From positions 36,404 to 100,403 of the forward strand of contig JAFGCX010000016.1 of the NCBI GenBank assembly GCA_016932415.1: 64,000 nt of DNA, read 5' to 3'. A program made the translations under genes and the position numbers. Under the pieces are notes generated by a model. The model saw only the letters and a program-made list of their open reading frames with translations. It made no database searches and was not told the DNA's origin. Source of the DNA: Candidatus Krumholzibacteriota bacterium (GTDB taxonomy: Bacteria; Krumholzibacteriota; Krumholzibacteriia; Krumholzibacteriales; Krumholzibacteriaceae). Below, piece by piece: positions 53,144 through 63,939 of the stretch. Positions within the stretch are counted from its first letter, which is position 1. Each line of letters begins with the position of its first letter.

Positions 53144-53839
53144 TCACCCGGAAGTGATCATAATGGCAGGCTGAGTCTTTTCTTTCCCGGAACCAGCGGT
53201 GAGGTTCATGCACGGGCAGGATTTCAGCAGGTTGTGAAAAAGTTGAGTCCTGTTATCGACCCCGAATTTTCTGTATATCTTCCACAGGTGATTTTTGACC
53301 GTCTTTTCGCTGATCTCCAGTTCTTCCGCTATCTCCCTGTTGTTGAATCCCCGCAGCATCGTATGAAGGATCTCGTTTTCCCTTCTGGAAAGGTCTTTCC
53401 CGGCGGGAATCCCTTCACGAGGGGAAGAAAGCCGTTTGACTTTCAATGGCGAATTCCGTTTTATCAATTCCCGGTTCTCTCTTAGAAGAAAAGAAGTTAT
53501 CTCATCTATCCGCTCGATCTCATCTATGCTGTCGACGAAATAGGAACACCCCGAATTCAGAGCCTGGCGAAGCGTCGATCGACTGGCGTCTATCTCGATG
53601 ATGATCGTAGACGGCACATGTTCGAGCCTATTGGCAAGATCGAGGAGTTCAAGGACATTGTCGAGGTCGAGCTCCCCGGCGAGAATGAAGACATCGAATA
53701 TCTCGCTTTCGAGCAGCTGTCCTGCTTCACCGGGAGTCTGGGCGGTATAGGGCTGATTCTCGCCTGCTCCAAGCCGCTTCCCGATCAGGTCGACCATAGC
53801 TCTGTTATGGCTGTATATCAGAATTTTCTCATCACGCAT
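53144..53839 (-). CDS. LuxR-type regulator with a degenerate receiver domain
   Basis: The C-terminal third is a clear LuxR helix-turn-helix (DLSRRENEILHTMLRGFNNREIAEELEISEKTVKNHLWKIYRKFGV). The N-terminal 120 residues follow a receiver fold, but the acidic pair reads SH, the phosphorylated aspartate position reads Ala (FILAGELDL), and the lysine position is lost, so ordinary phosphorylation is not expected. The ATG at 53839 follows AGGGAG. It is convergent with hypE and divergent from the PHP phosphatase gene. Its targets are unknown. Confidence 0.82.
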   Translation of the reverse strand: MRDEKILIYSHNRAMVDLIGKRLGAGENQPYTAQTPGEAGQLLESEIFDVFILAGELDLDNVLELLDLANRLEHVPSTIIIEIDASRSTLRQALNSGCSYFVDSIDEIERIDEITSFLLRENRELIKRNSPLKVKRLSSPREGIPAGKDLSRRENEILHTMLRGFNNREIAEELEISEKTVKNHLWKIYRKFGVDNRTQLFHNLLKSCPCMNLTAGSGKEKTQPAIMITSG

Positions 53840-53959
53840 TCTCAACTCCCTGTCCTGTGACATTTATTCGGACAGAGTGGAGGTTTCTTTAGCAAAAGAT
53901 CTCATCTTCGGGTGGGGATTTCTACGGTCCACGATATTCTTGCCGGCGCCAGGGATATC

Positions 53960-54796
53960 GTGTATCCTGCCGGTATGTTCGATTATCATATGCATGGAGA
54001 ATTCTGTGGACATGCCGAGGGGCCTCTTGAGGATTATGTGCTTGCTGCCATAGAAAGGAATATCTTCGAGATAGGATTCAGCGCGCATCTTCCACTCGTT
54101 ACAGCTCCCGATCCATACCATGCCATGGTGGAAGAAAGACTACCCGACTACGTCAGGATTGTCAGAGACCTTTCCCGCAAATACAGTGGAATTATGACGA
54201 TCCGGCTGGGGATCGAAGCCGACTACTTCCCCGGTCTGGAGGATAAGACAGGGAGACTCCTTCAAAGCGCACCTTTCGACTATGTTCTTGGATCGGTGCA
54301 TTTTCTCGGGGATTGGCATTTTACAAGCATGTCAGGGCGGGGAAAATATGCTGAAATGGATCCCGAAGCGGTCATCCCGGCCTATTTTGGTCTCGTGGGA
54401 CGATTGATCAATAGCGGACTTTTCGATATCCTCGCTCATCCTGACGCGATCATCAAAGAGGATTTCAGACCGGTCGCAGAGATGACCCCCTTTTATTCAT
54501 CTATCGCTGAGATGCTCGCGCGGGCGGGAATGTCGATAGAAGTCAATACAGCCGGGCTTCGGCGCGGAGCGGGAAAGATATACCCGGATTTTGAATTTCT
54601 CAGGAAATGCGTCGAAGCCGATGTTCCGGTGACACTTGGATCGGACGCCCATAGACCTTCGGATGTCGGTCGCGATTTCGACCTTGCCTTTGAACTTCTT
54701 GCCGAGGCGGGAGTCAATTCCCTTGCCGTATGGAAGAATCGCCGAATGACGATGCGCCCGATAGATAGAAAAGGCTGGCCGGAAAAACAGGCGTAA
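53960..54796 (+). CDS. PHP-family histidinol-phosphatase (HisJ/HisK-like)
   Basis: The metal-binding PHP motifs are present: DYHMHGEFCGHA at the N-terminus, FSAHLPL, LGIEADYFPG, LGSVHFLGDWHF and the C-terminal LGSDAHRPSDVG. These match HisK-type histidinol-phosphatases, which remove the phosphate of histidinol phosphate. No other his gene is nearby. Three starts are possible: GTG at 53912, GTG at 53960 (AGGGA upstream) and ATG at 53975. I favour the second with moderate confidence. Confidence 0.8.
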   Translation: MYPAGMFDYHMHGEFCGHAEGPLEDYVLAAIERNIFEIGFSAHLPLVTAPDPYHAMVEERLPDYVRIVRDLSRKYSGIMTIRLGIEADYFPGLEDKTGRLLQSAPFDYVLGSVHFLGDWHFTSMSGRGKYAEMDPEAVIPAYFGLVGRLINSGLFDILAHPDAIIKEDFRPVAEMTPFYSSIAEMLARAGMSIEVNTAGLRRGAGKIYPDFEFLRKCVEADVPVTLGSDAHRPSDVGRDFDLAFELLAEAGVNSLAVWKNRRMTMRPIDRKGWPEKQA

Positions 54797-54812
54797 AGAA
54801 CAGGGTCGATAA

Positions 54813-56390
<1,578 letters not shown>

Positions 56391-56419
56391 CAGTATTTTG
56401 ATCTGCCGTTGATAAAGAA

Positions 56420-57112
56420 ATGAATTCACATAAAGCTGAAGATAATCTGGCAGCATTGAAAAAAGGGTCTGGAGCAGGGTCGGTCGACATTCTGGCAAGC
56501 GCGAGGATCGATGATAAGGGCCTGCTTATCGATGAATCGATCCGCGAGACAGCCTCATCCCTTAAATACGCCGTTTCAATCGGGATAAGACTTTCCGCGC
56601 CCGTCCTTGACACAGTCCTGACAGCTCCCACGTGGACTTATTATTATCATTACAGGACGGTGAATTTCGCTCTCGATCAAGCGGCTCTCGCCATTTCGAG
56701 GCAATGCCAGAATATGGGATACAGGGCTATTCCTGTTCCAGCTTCACAGATCCTCGATTGGGACCGGTTGCTCGGTCATCTTTCGCATAGAGAGGTGGGG
56801 GGGTTCGCCGGTATAGGATGGATGGGAAGAAACAATCTTCTTGTCAGCGCTGAATATGGTTCGCAGGTGAGATACGCGACGATATTGACAGATATGCCTT
56901 TGCCCGATCAGGGAGCGGGTATCGATGCTGGAAGTTGCGGTTCCTGCAAAAGGTGCATCGATGTCTGCCCGGTCGGGGCTATCAAAGAGGACCCGAATGA
57001 CTTTGATCTGGACAAATGCGCCGCCCAGCTGAGAAGATTTTCAAAAAGCGAGAAGATAAACAGCCTTATCTGCGGATTATGTCTAAGGGTCTGCGGCGGA
57101 ACGGAAAAGTAA
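56420..57112 (+). CDS. 4Fe-4S protein related to epoxyqueuosine reductase QueG
   Basis: The 230-residue protein has the middle and C-terminal pattern of QueG-like proteins: GFAGIGWMGRNNLLVS, then two cysteine groups (CGSCKRCIDVCPVGAI and a later CGLCLRVC) for two [4Fe-4S] clusters. It is shorter than QueG (about 310-380 residues) and lacks the C-terminal HEAT repeats, so it may be a different reductase of the same family. folE elsewhere in the window belongs to the queuosine and folate entry step, but the link is weak. Confidence 0.72.
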   Translation: MNSHKAEDNLAALKKGSGAGSVDILASARIDDKGLLIDESIRETASSLKYAVSIGIRLSAPVLDTVLTAPTWTYYYHYRTVNFALDQAALAISRQCQNMGYRAIPVPASQILDWDRLLGHLSHREVGGFAGIGWMGRNNLLVSAEYGSQVRYATILTDMPLPDQGAGIDAGSCGSCKRCIDVCPVGAIKEDPNDFDLDKCAAQLRRFSKSEKINSLICGLCLRVCGGTEK

Positions 57113-57148
57113 AGGCGATCATTTAATTCGATCAAAGGCAGGTGGCAA

Positions 57149-58048
57149 TTGCCAAGGACACTTGAAAGAATAAATCAATCTATATGGGAATTACAGCAGA
57201 GACTTCAGGATGCGCCTGACAATTTCGATCTGCGGAAGAATCTTTTAAAGTTCTTTCATGAAAGCAGAATGTTTATAGAGCGTAATGCCGGTGTTCCTGA
57301 AAAAGACAGGTCATTTCTCATGCTGCAGGAAAATGAAGCTTCCTGTTGCGTCCTGATCCATGGGGCCGGCGGTTCTCCGGATGAGATGCGCGTTATCGCG
57401 GGGGACCTGTTTTCCAGGGGATACAGCGTGTATTCGATACACCTTTCGCTTGATCCAAAATCTGTCGATAGTGGATTAAGAGAATTTTTCACAAACAGGT
57501 TCAGTGGTAGAAAACCGCGGATCAGCGATGGTAAGAATGGAAATACGGGGTCCTCGTGGTCTGTCTGCCTTTCCGAATCGAGGGTCGCCCTGGAGACGGT
57601 CCTGAGCTACACACGCAGTGCCTATCTCGTCGGTTTGAGCCTTGGAGGGACGATCGCTCTGAACCTGATGAACAAATACCCGGTAAAAGGAACGGTCCTT
57701 ATAGCACCCGCCCTTTTTCCAGTGAAAAGCAAACGCTATCTGACAATGAGGCTCTTTCAAAAAGTGTTCCCGACGATCGCGAAAGAGGTCTTTCCCGTAA
57801 AATCAACAGTCATGGAGTTGATCGACAGGACCCGATCCGATTTCAAACCGATAGAAGGACCTGTTCTTGTGATCCAGGCTGTCGATGACAAAGTGGTAAG
57901 TTCCAGGGGGTTGAATTTTCTAAAACGGCACAGTAGAAATCCCCGTTCTAAATTCATCTGGCTCAGAGATGGAGGGCATCAGCTTGTACAGGGTGAAAAG
58001 GCGCGAGAAGTATCAGATATCTGCTGCGATTTCATCAGGGATCTCTGA
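57149..58048 (+). CDS. alpha/beta hydrolase, carboxylesterase-like
   Basis: The 299-residue protein has a helical N-terminal segment (1-60) and then an alpha/beta hydrolase domain. The oxyanion region is LIHGAGGSPDEM, the nucleophile serine is in GLSLGGTIAL, and the acid and histidine lie in VIQAVDDKVV and DGGHQLVQG. The start is a TTG with GGTGG upstream. The 3' end overlaps the convergent gene by 36 bases. The substrate is unknown; small esters or monoglycerides are typical for this type. Confidence 0.8.
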   Translation: MPRTLERINQSIWELQQRLQDAPDNFDLRKNLLKFFHESRMFIERNAGVPEKDRSFLMLQENEASCCVLIHGAGGSPDEMRVIAGDLFSRGYSVYSIHLSLDPKSVDSGLREFFTNRFSGRKPRISDGKNGNTGSSWSVCLSESRVALETVLSYTRSAYLVGLSLGGTIALNLMNKYPVKGTVLIAPALFPVKSKRYLTMRLFQKVFPTIAKEVFPVKSTVMELIDRTRSDFKPIEGPVLVIQAVDDKVVSSRGLNFLKRHSRNPRSKFIWLRDGGHQLVQGEKAREVSDICCDFIRDL

Positions 58049-58822
58049 ATCAGAAAGAAGATCAGGATCGAAATCAAACGATTGATCGAGTTTTTTCAAT
58101 TCCAGGGTCATTTGCACAAGCGCGCTTTTCGCCTCATCTGTTCTTTGATCGCGGAATCTTGAGTAGGCATCGAGGAATTCATCGTATTTTTTGCTGATCC
58201 GCGCTTTAAGGCTTTCCTGTTCTATACTTTTCCCGAGGTGGTAGAGTTCCCCCTGGGATATCCTGTCGTAGATATTGAAGTACTCGCTTCTCAACATCGA
58301 TATTACATTGATATATTTCTCGAAATTAAGCGAGAGTTTGCCGAGGATCTCGGTCATCGTACTTTTCCTGAGCGTGGTTTTTCGAAGATATGACTGCGCC
58401 AGGTCGTAATATGCCTTTCCTCTTCCGATGTAAGTATTGATCGAGAGATTCATAAACGAGGTGGAGTCAGGCCTTTTGCCTCTGGCATTGTTAAAAATGC
58501 CGATCGACATGAGCAGGAAGTCCGCGTTCATGCGATAAGTCATGTATTTGACCCTTGGATCCGGTTCGTTCCTGATAGATTCGAAAAGGGGCAGATCGTA
58601 CGGCACGACAAACTGTTTAACGGCCTCGTGGTATTCAGGACTCATCATCGATTCGAGCAGATATGCCAGGTAGACATTGACATCCTCATCGAACTGATCG
58701 CTGTTCGATGGATATCCGCTGTCTATACGGCTATAGAGCAGATTATTCATCATGAAAAAAGATATCGATGCCGGTTCTGGATCATTATCGCCGATAAGCG
58801 TATAGGTAGTGATCGAATCCAT
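58013..58822 (-). CDS. hypothetical protein
   Basis: I do not recognise this protein of about 269 residues. It is soluble, mixed helical, without cysteines or an export signal, and ends in an acidic tail (FDFDPDLLSDSEIPDEIAADI). The ATG at 58822 has GGAG eight bases upstream and is a better start than the one at 58897. It overlaps the hydrolase gene tail to tail and is divergent from the nitrilase gene. No function is suggested by the neighbours. Confidence 0.55.
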   Translation of the reverse strand: MDSITTYTLIGDNDPEPASISFFMMNNLLYSRIDSGYPSNSDQFDEDVNVYLAYLLESMMSPEYHEAVKQFVVPYDLPLFESIRNEPDPRVKYMTYRMNADFLLMSIGIFNNARGKRPDSTSFMNLSINTYIGRGKAYYDLAQSYLRKTTLRKSTMTEILGKLSLNFEKYINVISMLRSEYFNIYDRISQGELYHLGKSIEQESLKARISKKYDEFLDAYSRFRDQRTDEAKSALVQMTLELKKLDQSFDFDPDLLSDSEIPDEIAADI

Positions 58823-58955
58823 ATCGAATCTCCGTTGTATCGCAAAGATGTTTTTCCTGTTGTCTGTCAGAACCACAAATAGCAAAGAATGTGCCACCGA
58901 CTGGTACTTGAAAAAACGTAATATTTAAATTAATTGTTTATAATTTCCTGTTTTC

Positions 58956-58964
58956 TGGTATAAT
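58956..58964 (+). promoter_or_regulatory. extended -10 promoter of the nitrilase gene
   Basis: TGGTATAAT at 58956-58964 matches an extended -10 element; the upstream TTGTTT is 19 bases away, so the -35 box is poor. Transcription would start near 58971, about 50 bases before the ATG, with a small CCCGA/TCGGG hairpin in the leader. Confidence 0.5.
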
Positions 58965-59020
58965 CAGCCCCGATTATTCGGGTCGCTCGTCCTATTATTA
59001 ACAGAAAGATGAGGGGGATA

Positions 59021-59833
59021 ATGAAATTAGGATTCCTCCAGATGCGTTGCAAGTTCGGGGAAGTCAAATTCAATGTAAAAAAGGCTTCGACTTTGCTGAG
59101 CAAGGTCAGTGATGCCACAATCGTCCTGCCCGAACTGTTTAATACGGGATATCTATTCAAGAACAAAGCTGAACTGGGGAAGCTCGCCGAGAAGGTAAAA
59201 GGCGGATATACCACTACGGAGCTGAAAAAGGTCGCCAAAAAGAAGAACCTTCATCTTGTCTTCGGAATGGCAGAGAAATCGGGGAGAAATTTATTCAATT
59301 CAGCCGTTTATATTTCTCCAAAAGGCAAGATGGAGACTTACCGGAAGGTGCATCTTTTCGACAGGGAAAACCTGTTTTTCGATTCGGGGTCATCTTTCAA
59401 GACAGTCAATACAGACGAAGCGAAGCTCGGGATGATGATCTGTTTCGACTGGATATACCCGGAAGTCAGCAGGGTCCTCGCCCTAAAAGGGGCCCAGATC
59501 CTTGTTCATCCGGCCAACCTGGTCCTTCCGTGGGGGCAGGAGGGAATGAAGATCAGGTCGATTGAAAACGGTGTCTTTTCCGTTACCGCCAACAGGATCG
59601 GGACAGAGAAACGCGGCACGATGAGCCTTACCTTTACGGGGGGAAGCCAGATTCTCGGACCACGCGGAGAAGTCCTTGTTTCCGCGGGCGACCGGAGCGA
59701 ATCGCTCAAGGTCAAGGATATTGAAGTCATCGAAGCTGACGATAAGAACATAACGTCAGGCAATCATCTCTTCAGGGACAGGAAGCCCGCTCTGTACGCG
59801 CCGATCATCAAAAGCGCCAGAAGCAAAAAGTGA
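59021..59833 (+). CDS. carbon-nitrogen hydrolase (nitrilase superfamily)
   Basis: The catalytic triad is complete: E38 in LPELFNTGY, K109 in YRKVHLFD and C141 in MICFDWIYPE. The 270-residue length is typical of the amidase branches (omega-amidase, N-carbamoyl amidase). The ATG at 59021 follows GGGGGATA, so the ATG at 59009 is not needed. It would hydrolyse an amide or nitrile in the cytosol; the exact substrate is not clear. It appears to be a single-gene unit. Confidence 0.87.
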   Translation: MKLGFLQMRCKFGEVKFNVKKASTLLSKVSDATIVLPELFNTGYLFKNKAELGKLAEKVKGGYTTTELKKVAKKKNLHLVFGMAEKSGRNLFNSAVYISPKGKMETYRKVHLFDRENLFFDSGSSFKTVNTDEAKLGMMICFDWIYPEVSRVLALKGAQILVHPANLVLPWGQEGMKIRSIENGVFSVTANRIGTEKRGTMSLTFTGGSQILGPRGEVLVSAGDRSESLKVKDIEVIEADDKNITSGNHLFRDRKPALYAPIIKSARSKK

Positions 59834-59892
59834 CGCAATGGCAATATGGGCCCTGTACCCGGCCAAGAGCTGAAACAGATGGAATAGCGTTA

Positions 59893-59941
59893 AATATGCC
59901 TCAATCCGGTCTTTGCAAAAAGCATTGAGAGTTAGCATATT
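59893..59941. promoter_or_regulatory. inverted repeat, candidate activator site upstream of the sigma-54 promoter
   Basis: AATATGC-CTCAAT (59893-59905) mirrors ATTGAG (59924-59929) and GCATATT (59935-59941), a two-part inverted repeat. Its centre lies about 117 bases before the -12 element at 60034, the distance usual for enhancer-binding protein sites. It also lies after the nitrilase stop, but no T run follows, so a terminator is less likely. Confidence 0.45.
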
Positions 59942-60019
59942 CGTTCCTGAATTATCTCACCGTTCTTTGGAATTTCCTATAACTTCCTGTTAATACGTAG
60001 ATTTGGCTTAATTGTCGCC

Positions 60020-60035
60020 TTGGCATAATCTTTGC
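60020..60035 (+). promoter_or_regulatory. sigma-54 promoter of the MCP-like/CheA-like operon
   Basis: TTGGCATAATCTTTGC contains the -24 GG (60022-60023) and the -12 GC (60034-60035) exactly ten bases apart, with the flanking TTGGCA and TTTGC of the sigma-54 consensus. The start would fall near 60047, about 87 bases before the GTG of the first gene. Confidence 0.7.
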
Positions 60036-60133
60036 GGATTTCCCACCCGAGAATATTATTGCAGTTGGTCAAATGAAATCAAAATAAGGGCCAGAAGGTC
60101 GATTTTTATGCTTTATACGTTAAGGAGTTCATC

Positions 60134-62146
60134 GTGCGAGACTCTAATAAAAAGCCTGTACTTACGTCGCCATGGAAGATCGGTGTCTTTGTCGCCATGA
60201 TGCTGATGGTGACCAGTTTTGCCGTAGGATACTACATTACCCATGTCTACAACATTGACCTGACCTGGCTGAAGAACGGCGATTCGAAGTGGATCATTGA
60301 TTCATACAAGTTTTTCAAGGAACTCTATCCACTCGCCGCGGGAGTAGTCCTGATCTCACTTTTCTCATATTTTTTAATCGCTTCATCGGTAAGAAGGTAC
60401 AAATATTATCTTGCGTCAGGTCAGGATTACAGGAAAATGATCTCGCTTGCAGACAGCATTGACGATCTTACAAATCCCGCTCAGATCGCAAAACTCTCCG
60501 ATTTTCCCGAGTTGCAGAGCATCCTGAGAAATTATGGCGACCAGATCAAGGATATCTCTGAAGAGATGACCAGGATGGGAGAGGAAGAAAAATCGGTAGA
60601 TCTGGAGATGGAGATAGATTCGATCCTCAGCGGAAACGATATCCAGGAGACTATCATAGAGGGACGATGGTGGGCGTCGCTTGTGCGAAAGATAAGCTCG
60701 CATATCGCGGATCATAATGAGGAACTTGAATCGATCAGAAGGCAGATTGAGAATAATCGGAAGATAAATGGACAGACCTCGCTGTCTATTGGAAGGATAC
60801 TTGAATATGCCGAGGGCTCCAATGGGGATATTCTTGAGATCGTAAGATCCCTGGGTGGGCTGAACAGCGCCGCGAAACAGCTCGCTGATAATACAACGGG
60901 CAACCTTGCGGTAAGCGGGCAAAATGCCACGGGCGGAGCTATTACCGGTACGCGGGAGATCGAAGAGGCCCTTGAAAGGATTTGCGAATACAGCAGGGTC
61001 CTTGATTCCTTCGCGGAGGAGAATAACGGGCTGGCGCTTAATATCGCCCTTATGGCGGCAAGAGGTGAGATCTCCGAGCATAGTCTCGCCCAGTTTGCCG
61101 AAAAACTGAGGGGCACGGCGGAGAGATTCAACAGGTTGTCGAGAGAATCCGCCGATGCCGTGGGAATACTGAAGAGAAATATCAATGCCAGCGCGAAGAA
61201 CCGAGACAGTTCAGCGGTTGTTGGGATAGACACGGGCGGCATCAGTGCCTGTATTTCGGATATTTCGTCGAATATTGAGAAGGCAAGCCATTCTCTTCAG
61301 GACAGGGTCATCAATCTTGGAAATGAACTCGAAGCGCTCGACAGGAACCTGCACGCGATCATTGAGGATAAGAATACTGAAACGACGCGGCAGGCAGATG
61401 AAGAAGCCTGTGAGGAAGAAATAGAATATCTCGCTTCAGGGGACAAGGATTTTGTGACATTCGGCGAGGATAAGAAACCTTCCTCTGAAGATACAGGTCT
61501 GGTCATTGATCATGGAAAGATATGGGAAGGTGAACAGGATGAGGCGATAGATCCAGTCGGCCAGTATGAGGCTGATATGTTCGATCACGAATCGGCGCGG
61601 ATCGGCGAGCAGGAAGAGCTTGAGAAGATATCGATCATGGATAATTACGCCCATGTGGGAGAACAGGCCGGTATTGGCGACGAACCAGCGGTTGAAGAAG
61701 TTGAAGAGAGCCTGCAGGAGATTTCTCTTGAGAGCAGCAACGCCGTCGATCTTCCTGACGGATCGGTTGAGGACGATGATATATACGAGATCCCTGAAAG
61801 TGCCGAGATAAAAGAATCATCAGGTCCTCATGAGGGTGGGGACTGGATGGAGATGCCGGGGCATCAATGGGTGAAGATAGGTTCGGAGGAAGCCGGCAGC
61901 GAAGGATCATCCCCGACGGGATCAGCGGAATACTTTAAGCCAGAACAAAAAAATATGATCGGCGAGGGCCAGGATTCACCAGCTGATTCATTGGAAAGAG
62001 TCACCGATGCTATCCGCCTGGCAACCGGTCAGAATATTTCCGGCAAAGTGGAAAACGTTCCCGCCGGACAAGTTGCTGGTCTGAAAGAAGAAGAGGTCTA
62101 CGACCTTTTTGAACTTGGCGCTGTTGAATATGTGGAGAAAACCTGA
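60134..62146 (+). CDS. MCP-like membrane protein with a long acidic C-terminal tail
   Basis: The 670-residue protein has two membrane spans (about 15-38 and 68-90) with a small outer loop of only some 30 residues. A helical region follows with a methyl-accepting-type tip, EENNGLALNIALMAAR (LALN at 300-303), in place of the usual E-TNLLALNAAIEAAR. From about 420 on it is acidic and probably disordered. The start is a GTG after AAGGAG. A CheA-like gene follows 21 bases downstream. I infer a chemoreceptor-like protein that senses within the membrane or cytosol. Confidence 0.68.
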   Translation: MRDSNKKPVLTSPWKIGVFVAMMLMVTSFAVGYYITHVYNIDLTWLKNGDSKWIIDSYKFFKELYPLAAGVVLISLFSYFLIASSVRRYKYYLASGQDYRKMISLADSIDDLTNPAQIAKLSDFPELQSILRNYGDQIKDISEEMTRMGEEEKSVDLEMEIDSILSGNDIQETIIEGRWWASLVRKISSHIADHNEELESIRRQIENNRKINGQTSLSIGRILEYAEGSNGDILEIVRSLGGLNSAAKQLADNTTGNLAVSGQNATGGAITGTREIEEALERICEYSRVLDSFAEENNGLALNIALMAARGEISEHSLAQFAEKLRGTAERFNRLSRESADAVGILKRNINASAKNRDSSAVVGIDTGGISACISDISSNIEKASHSLQDRVINLGNELEALDRNLHAIIEDKNTETTRQADEEACEEEIEYLASGDKDFVTFGEDKKPSSEDTGLVIDHGKIWEGEQDEAIDPVGQYEADMFDHESARIGEQEELEKISIMDNYAHVGEQAGIGDEPAVEEVEESLQEISLESSNAVDLPDGSVEDDDIYEIPESAEIKESSGPHEGGDWMEMPGHQWVKIGSEEAGSEGSSPTGSAEYFKPEQKNMIGEGQDSPADSLERVTDAIRLATGQNISGKVENVPAGQVAGLKEEEVYDLFELGAVEYVEKT

Positions 62147-62167
62147 TCTTAAAAAGAGGTGTGAGCA

Positions 62168-63853
62168 TTGATCATTCTGAATGAAGAAAACAAAAGACTC
62201 TTTTGCGAGCAGGTCCTCGATCATATTGCCAAATTGAACGATCTGATGACTCATGGCTCAGGTGAAGGGTTAAAAACGGCTGTACTGCGAAAGAACAGAT
62301 TTGCCAATAGCCTGCTGGCGGGAAGTCTTAAGATGCTTGGTCTGGCTGAATGGAGCCGGACACTCACATCGTTCGGCAACCTCCTCGATAAGGCAGCGGC
62401 AAGTACCGGATGTTGGGATGAAACGCTTTCACAGATCGTTTCAGAGATCCTTGAGACAGAGGAGCAGGTCATCGAGGAAATGACAGGGGGAGAATCGGAA
62501 GATCCGGATCCTGACGGCGGATTTTCCGGAGTCCGGCAGGAGATAGAGGTATTGATCGACGAGGCGTATCAGGATGAAGGGGCTCCTGTTGTCGAAGAAT
62601 CGGTCCGGATTGAAACGTTGATCTTCGGCGCGGATCGGAACGACGCTGTAATGCCCGGCCTGGAGCCGGTCAAAGGTGATGAAAGTATTTCTGAATCTTG
62701 GGTCACCCTGCCGCGATCCCCGGCAAAAAACGATTCTGACAAGGTCGTAAGGGACGAATTCAATACGATGACGAGACTGATTTCGGCTCTTGAAAAAGTC
62801 GATGATAAACTCAACCAGTACCTTGCCGAACCGAGAGGCGAAGCGGGGATCAGAGATCTTGAGCTGGCTTTCGGAGAAAGCGAATTTTTTCTAGGGCTGA
62901 TCGAGAATATCCTCAGGCAGCTGGGCGGTAGAAACACAAAATTCCGAGCCAAGGTATCAAGCCAGACTGTCCTCGATGGAGTCAGGGATTTTACTGATCT
63001 TAACAACCGTATGCACGGATGGTCTTCGAATGTCGAATTGTCGACAGATTCCTTTTCTCTTGAGCGTAAAGCAGCTTCAGGATTGGCGAGTATTCTTGAG
63101 AGCTGCATTTTCGACATAAACAGGATGTATGACGACAGAGAAGACCTGGATCTTTCGATCAAGGTCGATATTAAAAGCGAAGGATCATATGTCGTTGCCA
63201 CGGTGTCTGATAACGGAACGGATTTTCTTTCCGACTCGCAGGTCGACAGGGATGACGCCGTAGCTTATTACAAGGGGCTTCTTGAAGTAAGAAGCATCAT
63301 CAGAAAATGGGATGGTCTTTTGTGGGTAGAGCCGGAAAGCGGCCAGGCGGGGAGATTCAGGTTCACCTTCCCGCGGACGACCGTTATGACCGATTATCAT
63401 CTCCTTTCCGGTTCAGGGAACAGTTTTGCCGTTCCATCCCGATCTATCGAGGGAGCCGTAGATATAAAGGATATTAAAAATGATGAGGGAAGTAACAGAA
63501 GATATGTGATCGTCTCAGGAAAATCAGTCCCTGTATGCCGCCTTGATGAACTGGCGGTCGAAGAGATGAAAAATTCGTCTGAAGGGGACAAGATCGTGAT
63601 TATCGGTCTGGCCGAAGAAAGAATAGGGATCATTACCTCCGGGCCGTGGCATAAAACAGAAGGAATTGTGGAACAGCTCGTAGAGGGAGCCTGGCCATCG
63701 ATCACAAGGCAGTCGCTGCATATTGGCGAGAAAGAGTATCCTGTGATCGATCCGGAACTGGTTCTTGACAGGTATGGAGTGATCTTTCAGGAAGAAGATT
63801 CGCTGGAAGTGGCCGGGTCTTATGTTGAAGACGGGGACGCGGTAAATATTTAA
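62168..63853 (+). CDS. CheA-like protein with degenerate kinase residues
   Basis: The 561-residue protein follows the order of CheA: a helical Hpt-like domain (1-110), a linker, dimerisation and ATPase-like region (about 200-400) and a C-terminal CheW-like domain (about 405-550). The histidine position of the Hpt motif appears to be N47 (ANSLLAGSLKMLGL). The N-box reads ILESCIFDI without its asparagine. The G1 region VSDNGTDF keeps only part of its glycines. Kinase activity is therefore doubtful. The start is a TTG after AGAGGTGA. The CheW part would allow docking to the MCP-like protein upstream. Confidence 0.7.
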   Translation: MIILNEENKRLFCEQVLDHIAKLNDLMTHGSGEGLKTAVLRKNRFANSLLAGSLKMLGLAEWSRTLTSFGNLLDKAAASTGCWDETLSQIVSEILETEEQVIEEMTGGESEDPDPDGGFSGVRQEIEVLIDEAYQDEGAPVVEESVRIETLIFGADRNDAVMPGLEPVKGDESISESWVTLPRSPAKNDSDKVVRDEFNTMTRLISALEKVDDKLNQYLAEPRGEAGIRDLELAFGESEFFLGLIENILRQLGGRNTKFRAKVSSQTVLDGVRDFTDLNNRMHGWSSNVELSTDSFSLERKAASGLASILESCIFDINRMYDDREDLDLSIKVDIKSEGSYVVATVSDNGTDFLSDSQVDRDDAVAYYKGLLEVRSIIRKWDGLLWVEPESGQAGRFRFTFPRTTVMTDYHLLSGSGNSFAVPSRSIEGAVDIKDIKNDEGSNRRYVIVSGKSVPVCRLDELAVEEMKNSSEGDKIVIIGLAEERIGIITSGPWHKTEGIVEQLVEGAWPSITRQSLHIGEKEYPVIDPELVLDRYGVIFQEEDSLEVAGSYVEDGDAVNI

Positions 63854-63939
63854 ACAGAGTTTTCGCGTGTATAGATAGACTTGAAGAGTTCCCGGCACGC
63901 AACATCCGGGGACAGACCCTGTAGCATGGAGAGGTTGTC

